64,000 bases of DNA. It comes from Pseudomonadota bacterium. Lineage in GTDB: Bacteria; Pseudomonadota; Alphaproteobacteria; UBA1280; RI-95. Below are positions 57,866 through 64,000 of this stretch, piece after piece; position 1 is the first letter of the stretch; each line of letters opens with the position of its first letter. Position numbers and translations under genes: made by a program. Below the pieces are notes generated by a model. The model worked only from the letters and a program-made list of their open reading frames with translations. It was not told the DNA's origin and ran no database searches. Location: NCBI GenBank assembly GCA_016125375.1, contig WGLU01000005.1:1-64000 (forward strand), in the 5' to 3' direction.

Positions 57866-57895
57866 GATTTATGTTCATTCCCAATCTAAATGCAA
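57866..57895 (-). promoter_or_regulatory. Candidate cspA promoter and start of the long leader
   Basis: TTGCAT (-35) and TAAATC (-10) are 18 bases apart on the minus strand. The AT-rich leader that follows is about 90 bases long before the cspA ATG. Confidence 0.4.
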
Positions 57896-57988
57896 GGGAA
57901 ATTGCGTGCGCATCTAAAAATAATTTACCATAAAACAGGTGTGGTCATGTGCAAGGCACTGAAAAATATCATAAACAAGCTTAAATGA

Positions 57989-58013
57989 CAAAAGGCACCC
58001 CGAAGGGTGCCTT
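57989..58013 (-). terminator. Intrinsic terminator after the 58031 gene
   Basis: On the minus strand AAGGCACCC-TTCG-GGGTGCCTT is followed by TTGTCATTT. It lies 17 bases past the stop at 58031. Confidence 0.88.
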
Positions 58014-58030
58014 GAACGCTTGTCTGCCCT

Positions 58031-58354
58031 TTAGAAGGCAGGTTGGAACGGAACACGCTCCGCCGTGCCCCATTTGGTGGGCTCGGCTTGCAGGTCGGGC
58101 TTGCTGCCCACTGCAACGGGGAACTCGTGCACGGTGCCACTGGCATCCGCAACCGCGTAGATGACGTGCACCACCGCGCCCATGCCGTTGGCATGGTAGA
58201 TGGTCTCGGTCACCGTCGGCGTGGCGCCGGTCAGCAGCAGCATGCGGTAGAACGCTGCCATGGACGGGCCATTGGGGTCGCGGGTGCTGTCCTTGTGCAG
58301 GGTGTGCAGGCGGGACAGGGCATCGGTACTGACCGTGCGCAAAACGGTGTTCAT
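58031..58354 (-). CDS. Small protein of unknown function, 107 aa
   Basis: No signal peptide, membrane helix or known motif. The sequence (YHANGMGAVVHVIYAVADASGTVHEFPVAVGS) looks like a small mixed alpha/beta protein. It is monocistronic, with a CT-rich leader and a clear promoter upstream, and GGAGTTCCTCT before ATG 58354. Not recognised. Confidence 0.6.
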   Translation of the reverse strand: MNTVLRTVSTDALSRLHTLHKDSTRDPNGPSMAAFYRMLLLTGATPTVTETIYHANGMGAVVHVIYAVADASGTVHEFPVAVGSKPDLQAEPTKWGTAERVPFQPAF

Positions 58355-58376
58355 AGAGGAACTCCTGTAGAAATCG

Positions 58377-58395
58377 TAAAAAGGGAGGGAAGGTA
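58377..58395 (-). promoter_or_regulatory. Pyrimidine-rich leader of the 58031 gene
   Basis: On the minus strand the leader reads TACCTTCCCTCCCTTTTTAC. Confidence 0.45.
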
Positions 58396-58412
58396 CTGTG
58401 AACAGTAGGCAT

Positions 58413-58442
58413 TAAATAGGGGCTGACACGTGAGCACGTCAA
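58413..58442 (-). promoter_or_regulatory. Promoter for the 58031 gene
   Basis: TTGACG and TATTTA are spaced by 18 bases on the minus strand, just upstream of the pyrimidine-rich leader. Confidence 0.55.
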
Positions 58443-58468
58443 CCCCCATTCTTGTTCTTGCTTCTATC

Positions 58469-58930
58469 TTACGGTTCGCCCGTATTGCTGCCAAAGTTAC
58501 ACAGCATCTGGCCCGGAAGGGCCGGATTCGGCTCCCACGTGCCGCCGTACAGGGTGCAACTGTTCTGGGCGGACATCTGTGTTACGGGTCGGCAATACCC
58601 GCTGCTGCAGGTCACCGTCGGCTGAGGACTTTCCTGCCCTGCGGCACAGTCCATCGTCTGCCCTTTCTCGGCGAACATCGCTTTAAGACCTTCAGCCGAG
58701 GTGGTATTCACCGCAAACCAGCAGCTGCCGCAAGTATTTTGTACCAACGTGCAGTCAGCATCTGTTGCGCACGTCTGCTGGGCATCGCTCAACGCGACGT
58801 TCGGATTCACCCGGGATTGTGTTGTCGTCCAGTCGCCGCACACCCACGGGTGCACGCTCGGCGTCGCCACGGGCTCAAATGCCTGCGCCGTCAGCGGCAG
58901 AATCAGGGGGATAAAAAGGGCAGTACGCAT
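58469..58930 (-). CDS. Cysteine-rich exported protein of unknown function, 153 aa
   Basis: ATG 58930 has a GGAG at 8 bases, giving signal peptide MRTALFIPLILPLTAQA. The mature part has ten or more cysteines in short spacings (TCATDADCTLVQNTCGSCWFAV, CSSGYCRP, CTLYGGTW), giving a compact disulphide-rich fold of the type seen in some secreted inhibitor-like or EGF-like domains. No family was recognised. A perfect palindrome (58948-58976) lies just upstream. Compare the Cys-rich exported protein at 1250. Confidence 0.65.
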   Translation of the reverse strand: MRTALFIPLILPLTAQAFEPVATPSVHPWVCGDWTTTQSRVNPNVALSDAQQTCATDADCTLVQNTCGSCWFAVNTTSAEGLKAMFAEKGQTMDCAAGQESPQPTVTCSSGYCRPVTQMSAQNSCTLYGGTWEPNPALPGQMLCNFGSNTGEP

Positions 58931-58947
58931 GGGACAAACTCCAAAAG

Positions 58948-58976
58948 TTAAGACCGTGCATGGGCACGGTCTTAAG
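58948..58976 (-). terminator. Palindromic hairpin between the acyl-CoA dehydrogenase and Cys-rich genes
   Basis: TTAAGACCGTGC-ATGG-GCACGGTCTTAA is a perfect 12-pair palindrome. On the minus strand it follows the dehydrogenase stop by 28 bases and is followed by AACTTTTGG, so it is a probable terminator that also forms the 5' leader of the next gene. Confidence 0.65.
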
Positions 58977-59003
58977 TATAGGGTAAGGTCGCGTGCCCTG
59001 CAA

Positions 59004-60152
59004 TCAGCACCCCAACTGGCGGCTGATGACAATACGCTGCACTTCGGAGGTGCCTTCGCCGATTTGCAGAATGCGCTGGTCGCGCCAGAAGCGCTCCACA
59101 TCGTACTCTTTCATCAGGCCATAGCCGCCGTGGATCTGGATGGCGGCATCGGTCACGCGGCCGGCCACCTCGGTGCAGTAGAGCTTGGCCATCGCGGCCT
59201 CTTTGGTGTAGGGCAGGCCGGCGTCGCGCATTTTGGCAGCGTGGTACAGGAACACGCGGGCGTGCTCGATTTCTGTCGCCATATCCGCGAGCTTGAAGGA
59301 GATGCCTTGGAACTTGCTAATCGCCTGGCCGAATTGCTTGCGCTCTTTGGCGTAGGCCAGTGCCAGCTCAAACGCCCCTTGTGCGGCGCCCAAGCCCATA
59401 GCGGCAATGCCCAGACGGCCATAGTCCAGCGCGGTCAGCATCTGGCGGGAACCGCCACCAATCTCGCCGACAATGGCATCATCTTTTACTTCTACGTTGT
59501 CAAAATACACTTCCGCCGTGTCGGACGCGCGCCACATCAGTTTATGCTTCATGGGCTTGACGGTCAGACCCGGTGTGCCTTTTTCCACAATAAAGCAGGT
59601 CAGCTCGGGCTGCCCGTCTTTACGGGTGCCGGTGCGGGCTTGTACGGTCAGGCCGCCGGAGAGCTCGTTCGCGACGTTGGTAATAAAAATCTTGGCGCCG
59701 TTAATCACCCAGCCGCTATTGGTTTTGGTGGCAGTAGTCTCGGTGCTGCGGCTGTCGGATCCGGCATTCGGCTCGGTCAGGCCAAAGCCCCACAGCATTT
59801 CGCCCGTGCACATTTTGGGCAGGTATTTCTGCTTCTGCTCTTCGGTGCCGAACAGGTAAATGGGTCCTATACCGATGGAGTTGTGCGCGGTGATGGTTGC
59901 ACCTTGCGAGCCATCCACGCGGGAGACTTCTTCCATCGCAATCACGTAAGACAGGGCGTCCATGCCGTGGCCGCCATATTTAGGGTCGATGGTCATGCCG
60001 AACAGACCCATCTCGCCCATTTTTTTGGTCAGTTCTGGTGAGAACTTTTCTTCTTCGTCCAACTGGCGGGCAACGGGCTTGATTTCACCTTCCGCAAACT
60101 TGCGGATGGCATCGCGGATCATTTTATGTTCTTCGTTCAAAAAGGTGTCCAT
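59004..60152 (-). CDS. Acyl-CoA dehydrogenase, 382 aa
   Basis: Full ACAD fold: WGFGLTEPNAGSDSRSTETTATKTNSGWVINGAKIFITN, the FAD region, LDYGRLGIAAMGLGAAQGAFELALAYAKER and the C-terminal AIQIHGGYGLMKEYDVERFWRDQRILQIGEGTSEVQRIVIS with the catalytic-base region. It resembles short/branched-chain enzymes. Start ATG 60152; 23 bases after the indolepyruvate oxidoreductase stop, so probably co-transcribed. It pairs functionally with the 48331 enzyme but is more similar to isovaleryl- or butyryl-type enzymes in length (inference). Confidence 0.93.
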   Translation of the reverse strand: MDTFLNEEHKMIRDAIRKFAEGEIKPVARQLDEEEKFSPELTKKMGEMGLFGMTIDPKYGGHGMDALSYVIAMEEVSRVDGSQGATITAHNSIGIGPIYLFGTEEQKQKYLPKMCTGEMLWGFGLTEPNAGSDSRSTETTATKTNSGWVINGAKIFITNVANELSGGLTVQARTGTRKDGQPELTCFIVEKGTPGLTVKPMKHKLMWRASDTAEVYFDNVEVKDDAIVGEIGGGSRQMLTALDYGRLGIAAMGLGAAQGAFELALAYAKERKQFGQAISKFQGISFKLADMATEIEHARVFLYHAAKMRDAGLPYTKEAAMAKLYCTEVAGRVTDAAIQIHGGYGLMKEYDVERFWRDQRILQIGEGTSEVQRIVISRQLGC

Positions 60153-60175
60153 GGGGCTTTCCTTTCTTTGCGGGG

Positions 60176-63100
60176 TTAAGCACTTTTGCTCGTAATGTTC
60201 ACTTTTACGCTGCCTTTGGGGGCTGCGGGGTGACGGAAGGTTTCCAGCAGGATTTGCTCGCGTTGTTTGGCACGCAGGAGGTGTTTTTCCTTCACGTGGC
60301 CATAGCCGCGAATATGCTCGGGGATACTGGCCAGCTCAACCGCAACAGCGTGGTTGGCAGGGCTAAGCTCAGCGCAGACCTCGGCCACCATGGCCATGTA
60401 GTCTTTAATCAGCTTGCGCTCGGTTTTACGCTCTTCCGTGTAACCGAAAACATCCAGCGGCGTACCGCGCAGGAGCTTGAGCTTGGCCAGAATGCCGAAC
60501 GTTTTCAGCATCCACGGGCCGAAGGTCATTTTCTTCAGGTGGCCTTCCTCGTCTTTGGCGGCCAGCAGGGGCGGTGCCATGTGGAAGGTAAGGCTGTACT
60601 TGCCTTCAAACTGGGCGTTCAGTTTTTTGAGGAAATCGCCGTTGGTGTACAGGCGGGCAACTTCGTACTCGTCTTTATACGCCATCAGTTTGAACGCGTA
60701 GCGGGCGACGGCCTCGGTCAGTGCGGTGGTGCCTGTGTCCATGGCTTTGGCTTCTACCGTGCGGACGTGCTCGACCACCTTGGCATACTCGGCAGCATAG
60801 GCGCTGTTCTGGTAAGCGCTCAGGTAGCGCATCCGTTTTTCCAGCATCTCGTCCAGCGTGGCGGAAATCGGCTCACCGGCTTCTTCCAGCGCGTGCAGCG
60901 TCGGGCGGACGGCAGCCTCCACGGCCTTAATGTCGTGCGCGGCAAGGCGACCCCAGTTAAAGGCCATTTTATTGTCGTTAATGGCAACGCCGTTGAGCTC
61001 GACCGCGCGCATCAGCGCTTCCAGCGAGAGGGGCACCAGACCTTTTTGCCAGGCGTAGCCCAGCACAAACATGTTGGTGGCAATGGCGTCGCCCATCAGC
61101 GTTGTGGCCAGCGTTGTGGCGTTCACAAAGTTGGCGTCTTTCCCCAGCGTGTCGGCAAGCTCTTTAACAATGGCCTGCTCGTGGAAATCCACATCCGGGT
61201 TCAGCGTAAAACCGGCGGTGGGGCTGATGTGGCTGTTGATGACCGCTTTGGTACGGCTTGCGGCGATTTTAGACAGCGCAGCGGCGTTGTCGGCCACCAC
61301 AATGTCGCAGCCGAGCAGCACGTCGGTGGCGGCGGTGTCGATGCGGACGGCGTGAATATCCGCCGGCGTTGGTGCCAGCTTGATGTGGCTCATGACTGAG
61401 CCGTTCTTTTGCGCCAGACCTGTCTGGTCGAGGACGGTGACGCCTTTACCTTCAAGGTGGGCGGCCATGCCGACAATCGCGCCGATGGTAATAACACCTG
61501 TGCCGCCAATGCCGGTGACCAGCATGTTGTAGGCACCTTGCAACTGCGGGATGCTTGGCGCGGGCAAGTGGGCGAAGGTGGCATCGGTTGCTTCCGAGCC
61601 GGCTTGCGACGAGCGGATTTTACCGCCATGGACTGTGACAAAGCTGGGGCAGAAGCCCTTGAGGCATGACATGTCCTTGTTGCAACTGGATTGGTTAACT
61701 TGCCGTTTTCTGCCGTATTCTGTTTCTAATGGCTCGACGGACACGCAGTTGGACTGCACGGAGCAGTCGCCGCAGCCTTCGCACACGGCGTCGTTGATGA
61801 AGGCGCGTTTTGGTGGGTCAACCAATTGATTTCTTTTGCGTTTTCGGCGTTTTTCGGCGGCGCACATCTGGTCGTAGATGATGACGGAAACGCCCGGCGT
61901 GTCGCGCAGTTGCTTTTGCACGGTTTCCATATCGTCGCGGTGGTGGAAAGTCGTGCCTTTGGCAAAAGCCTTGCGATCCGGGTACTTGTTCGGCTCGTCG
62001 CTGACCACGGTAATGGTCTTGACACCTTCTGCTGCCAGTTCTTGACTGATCTGTTCGACGGTGAGGTTACCTTCCACCGGTTGGCCGCCGGTCATGGCAA
62101 CGGCGTCGTTATAGAGGATCTTGTAGGTGATGTTCACCTTGGCAGCCACGGCCTGACGGATGGCCAGGAAGCCGCTGTGATAGTAGGTACCATCGCCGAG
62201 GTTGGAGAAGACGTGCGGCTCGTCCGTAAACGGCGCGTGGCCAACCCAGTTGACGCCTTCGCCGCCCATGTGTGTGATGATTTGCGAGTTGCGATCCATC
62301 CACTGCACCATGTAGTGGCAGCCGATACCGGCAACTGCGCGGCTGCCTTCCGGCACCTTGGTGGAGGTGTTGTGTGGGCAGCCAGAACAGTAGTAGGGCA
62401 GGCGGACGACTTTGTCCGCGTGTTTTTTGAGTTCCTGCTCGCGTTTTTCCACCAGTTTGAGGCGGTTTTGGGCTTCTTTGTCGGTTGCGGTCTTGCCGAG
62501 GCGGGCAACCAGCGCGCGGGCAATCTGCGTGGGGGTGAGCTCGCCGTAAGCGGGGAATTGCTCGGCGCCTGCATCGTCACGCTTGCCGGTGATTTTGGGC
62601 AGCTTGCCGTCCATGCCGTAGAGCACGTCTTTGAGCTGGCTCTCAATCAGGTCGCGTTTTTCTTCGACCACCAGGATCTCGCTCAGGCCTTGGGCGAAGG
62701 CGCGCGCGCCCTGTGGCTCCAGCGGCCAGACCATGCCGACTTTATAAAGGCGGATGCCGAGTTGCTTGGCGGCTTTCTCGTCGATGCCGAGGTCATCGAA
62801 CGCTTGCAACACGTCGCTGTATGACTTGCCCGTGGTGATAATCCCGAAGGTTGCCTTGGGTGTGTCGTAAACCGTGCGGTCAATTTTATTGGCGCGGGCA
62901 AAGGCCAGCGCCGCCTCGATTTTAGGATAGAGGCGTTTTTCCTGTACCTGCGGGGGGTCGGGCATGCGGATGTGCAGGCCGCCCTCTGGCATCTGAAAAT
63001 CTTTGGGGGTAACGGTTTTGATGCGGTCGATGTCAATTTCCACGCTGGCGGAGCTTTCCACCACTTCGGTCACGCACTTCATGCCGACCCAGCACCCGGC

Positions 63101-63694
63101 GTAGCGGCTCATTTCCCAGCCCAGAACACCGTAGTCCAGGTATTCCTGCAGGTCTGCAGGGTGCAGGACGGGAATCATGGCAGCCATCATGCTCTGGTCG
63201 CTCTGGTGGCCGAGGGTGGAGGACACGCAGCCGTGGTCATCGCCCATAACGGCCAGTACGCCGCCGTTTTTGCTGCTGCCGGCAGCGTTGGCGTGGCGCA
63301 GTACGTCCATCGAGCGGTCAACGCCCGGGCCTTTGCCGTACCACATGCCAAAAACGCCGTCGTAACGCGCGCCGGCATACAGGTCGGTCTGCTGGCTGCC
63401 CCAAACGGCGGTGGCGCCCAGATCCTCGTTAATGCCGGGGGTAAAGGTGATGTGGTTATTCTTCAGGTGTTTTTTTGCCGACCAGAGCTGCTGATCCAGC
63501 CGCGCCAGCGGCGAACCGCGGTAACCGGATACGAAACCTGCTGTGTTCAGTCCTTTTGCCGTATCGCGCTCGCGCATCAGTAACGGCAGGCGGACAAGGG
63601 CCTGTGTGCCGGTAATGAAAATACGGCCCTTGGTCAGGGTGTATTTATCATCCAGCGTGGCGTTCAGCAGGTGTTTCGGGGCGTTCTTGGCCAT
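60176..63694 (-). CDS. Indolepyruvate ferredoxin oxidoreductase, fused form, 1172 aa
   Basis: ATG 63694 has AAGGAG upstream. The first ~600 residues are the pyruvate-ferredoxin-type TPP-binding part (FVSGYRGSPLARLDQQLW, VMGDDHGCVSSTLGHQSDQSM). Then come ferredoxin-like cysteines around residues 640-690 (CEGCGDCSVQSNC, CNKDMSCLKGFCPS) and the gamma-like domain (GIGGTGVITIGAIVGMAAHLEGKGVTVLDQTGLAQKNG). The enzyme oxidatively decarboxylates aryl-2-oxo acids to acyl-CoA with ferredoxin or NAD-independent electron carriers. This fused type is common in aerobic alphaproteobacteria. An acyl-CoA dehydrogenase follows on the same strand. Confidence 0.93.
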   Translation of the reverse strand: MAKNAPKHLLNATLDDKYTLTKGRIFITGTQALVRLPLLMRERDTAKGLNTAGFVSGYRGSPLARLDQQLWSAKKHLKNNHITFTPGINEDLGATAVWGSQQTDLYAGARYDGVFGMWYGKGPGVDRSMDVLRHANAAGSSKNGGVLAVMGDDHGCVSSTLGHQSDQSMMAAMIPVLHPADLQEYLDYGVLGWEMSRYAGCWVGMKCVTEVVESSASVEIDIDRIKTVTPKDFQMPEGGLHIRMPDPPQVQEKRLYPKIEAALAFARANKIDRTVYDTPKATFGIITTGKSYSDVLQAFDDLGIDEKAAKQLGIRLYKVGMVWPLEPQGARAFAQGLSEILVVEEKRDLIESQLKDVLYGMDGKLPKITGKRDDAGAEQFPAYGELTPTQIARALVARLGKTATDKEAQNRLKLVEKREQELKKHADKVVRLPYYCSGCPHNTSTKVPEGSRAVAGIGCHYMVQWMDRNSQIITHMGGEGVNWVGHAPFTDEPHVFSNLGDGTYYHSGFLAIRQAVAAKVNITYKILYNDAVAMTGGQPVEGNLTVEQISQELAAEGVKTITVVSDEPNKYPDRKAFAKGTTFHHRDDMETVQKQLRDTPGVSVIIYDQMCAAEKRRKRKRNQLVDPPKRAFINDAVCEGCGDCSVQSNCVSVEPLETEYGRKRQVNQSSCNKDMSCLKGFCPSFVTVHGGKIRSSQAGSEATDATFAHLPAPSIPQLQGAYNMLVTGIGGTGVITIGAIVGMAAHLEGKGVTVLDQTGLAQKNGSVMSHIKLAPTPADIHAVRIDTAATDVLLGCDIVVADNAAALSKIAASRTKAVINSHISPTAGFTLNPDVDFHEQAIVKELADTLGKDANFVNATTLATTLMGDAIATNMFVLGYAWQKGLVPLSLEALMRAVELNGVAINDNKMAFNWGRLAAHDIKAVEAAVRPTLHALEEAGEPISATLDEMLEKRMRYLSAYQNSAYAAEYAKVVEHVRTVEAKAMDTGTTALTEAVARYAFKLMAYKDEYEVARLYTNGDFLKKLNAQFEGKYSLTFHMAPPLLAAKDEEGHLKKMTFGPWMLKTFGILAKLKLLRGTPLDVFGYTEERKTERKLIKDYMAMVAEVCAELSPANHAVAVELASIPEHIRGYGHVKEKHLLRAKQREQILLETFRHPAAPKGSVKVNITSKSA

Positions 63695-63862
63695 GACAGC
63701 CTCCTTAATCAAGGTCTTTTTTGCCCCCTAGATATACCCGAAAGTTCGGCACTTTCAAAACACTCTCCATGCTGCGGTGCGTTATGGGGGGATGGATGCT
63801 TGTCCACCTGCGCCGGATAGGGTATACGGAACAAACAATTATGCAAAATACAGGAGAGAGGC

Positions 63863-64000
63863 ATGGCCGCCCAAAGGAACAGTTCCAAAAAGGTTATTTT
63901 TGCCGCACTGGCAGGTAACCTGCTGATTGCCGTCACCAAGTTTGGCGCTGCTTTTGCGACAGGGAGCTCGGCCATGCTGAGCGAGGCTATCCACTCGCTG
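63863..64000 (+). CDS. Cation diffusion facilitator family transporter (5' end only)
   Basis: The frame is open at the window end, so the ORF track misses it. ATG 63863 has CAGGAGAGAGGC upstream. The 46 visible residues ([45 protein letters not shown]) contain the first membrane helix and the SxAMLSEAxHS motif of CDF efflux proteins. These export Zn2+, Co2+, Fe2+ or related metals in exchange for protons; the metal cannot be told from the N-terminus. Confidence 0.85.
   Translation, partial: MAAQRNSSKKVIFAALAGNLLIAVTKFGAAFATGSSAMLSEAIHSL

Noticed and set aside
58701-60041. 446-codon plus-strand ORF
   Set aside because: Runs opposite the second acyl-CoA dehydrogenase and the Cys-rich exported protein, both better supported.
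60230-61399. 389-codon plus-strand ORF
   Set aside because: Shadow of the indolepyruvate oxidoreductase C-terminal part.
1-64000. Reassignment of TAG to a sense codon in this organism
   Set aside because: Several genes end in TAG in a normal position directly before a terminator or an overlapping start (for example 30978, 51324, 56711, 27504). The two internal TAGs are therefore isolated cases.
1-64000. CRISPR array, tRNA, rRNA, prophage or IS element
   Set aside because: No repeated spacer pattern, cloverleaf sequence, transposase or integrase was seen; all coding regions are accounted for.

Overview
The window reads like chromosomal DNA of a free-living alphaproteobacterium of medium to high GC. 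The evidence is family content only: an ECF sigma factor with an NrsF-type anti-sigma partner, a fused indolepyruvate ferredoxin oxidoreductase, a methylcitrate cycle locus, tyrosine-degradation enzymes, a PhoU-domain Na/Pi symporter, BTLCP-like proteins and a VirB11-type ATPase. No rRNA, tRNA, phage, insertion sequence or CRISPR was seen, so species or order cannot be assigned (a Micavibrio-like lineage is only a guess). Both window ends cut genes that the ORF track misses: an M23 peptidase at 1-655 (minus) and a cation diffusion facilitator from 63863 (plus). There is no gene-free stretch longer than about 260 bases.

Layout. 1-2137: minus-strand operon of three exported proteins ending in an M23 peptidase. 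2337-6693: AI-2E family permease, a membrane/coiled-coil protein whose frame is cut by a late amber codon, and a K+ channel with duplicated RCK modules. 6734-16133: MnmD-like methyltransferase, SDR, small EamA-like protein, RNase D, orphan ParA, UspA-Na/Pi symporter pair, SulA-type epimerase and a membrane protein. 16196-19665: CdsA, RimJ-like acetyltransferase and CopA. 19796-28373: mostly unknown envelope proteins, with a TPM protein, a YdjM-type protein, a DUF481 barrel and an MFS permease. 28437-35944: TauE permease whose Shine-Dalgarno and start codon lie inside a hairpin, CPA1 antiporter, ApaG, Pmp3-like protein, MFS permease, ECF sigma/NrsF, a DHFR-like protein coupled to a VirB11-like ATPase. 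36039-38516: RimB-like protease, RimK ligase and an exported protein. 38597-41560: TauE, maleylacetoacetate isomerase and an FAH-family hydrolase flanking a small amber-interrupted ORF. 41740-46923: small membrane protein, YdcH-like protein, class III nucleotide cyclase, ceramidase-like protein, MaoC hydratase and two tandem degenerate BTLCP proteins. 47131-64000: catabolic region with thiolase, acyl-CoA dehydrogenase, prpB, GNAT, prpC, csaA, mazG-like, prpD, nadD, cspA, a second acyl-CoA dehydrogenase and the 1172-residue indolepyruvate ferredoxin oxidoreductase.

How it fits together. The last third plus the maiA/FAH pair points to growth on amino acids and odd- or branched-chain acyl units: tyrosine ring cleavage products, arylpyruvates, acyl-CoA oxidation and disposal of propionyl-CoA by the methylcitrate cycle (prpE and a dedicated aconitase are absent here).

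A second theme is regulatory. At least nine genes, mostly monocistronic and mostly of unknown function, share one layout: a pyrimidine-rich leader, a GGAG-type ribosome site about 6-9 bases before ATG, and usually an intrinsic terminator right after the stop. The most unusual observations are this leader class, two ORFs carrying an in-frame GCC-TAG, the start-codon-sequestering hairpin at 28397-28447, and the two tandem BTLCP-like proteins that lack the catalytic cysteine and histidine.
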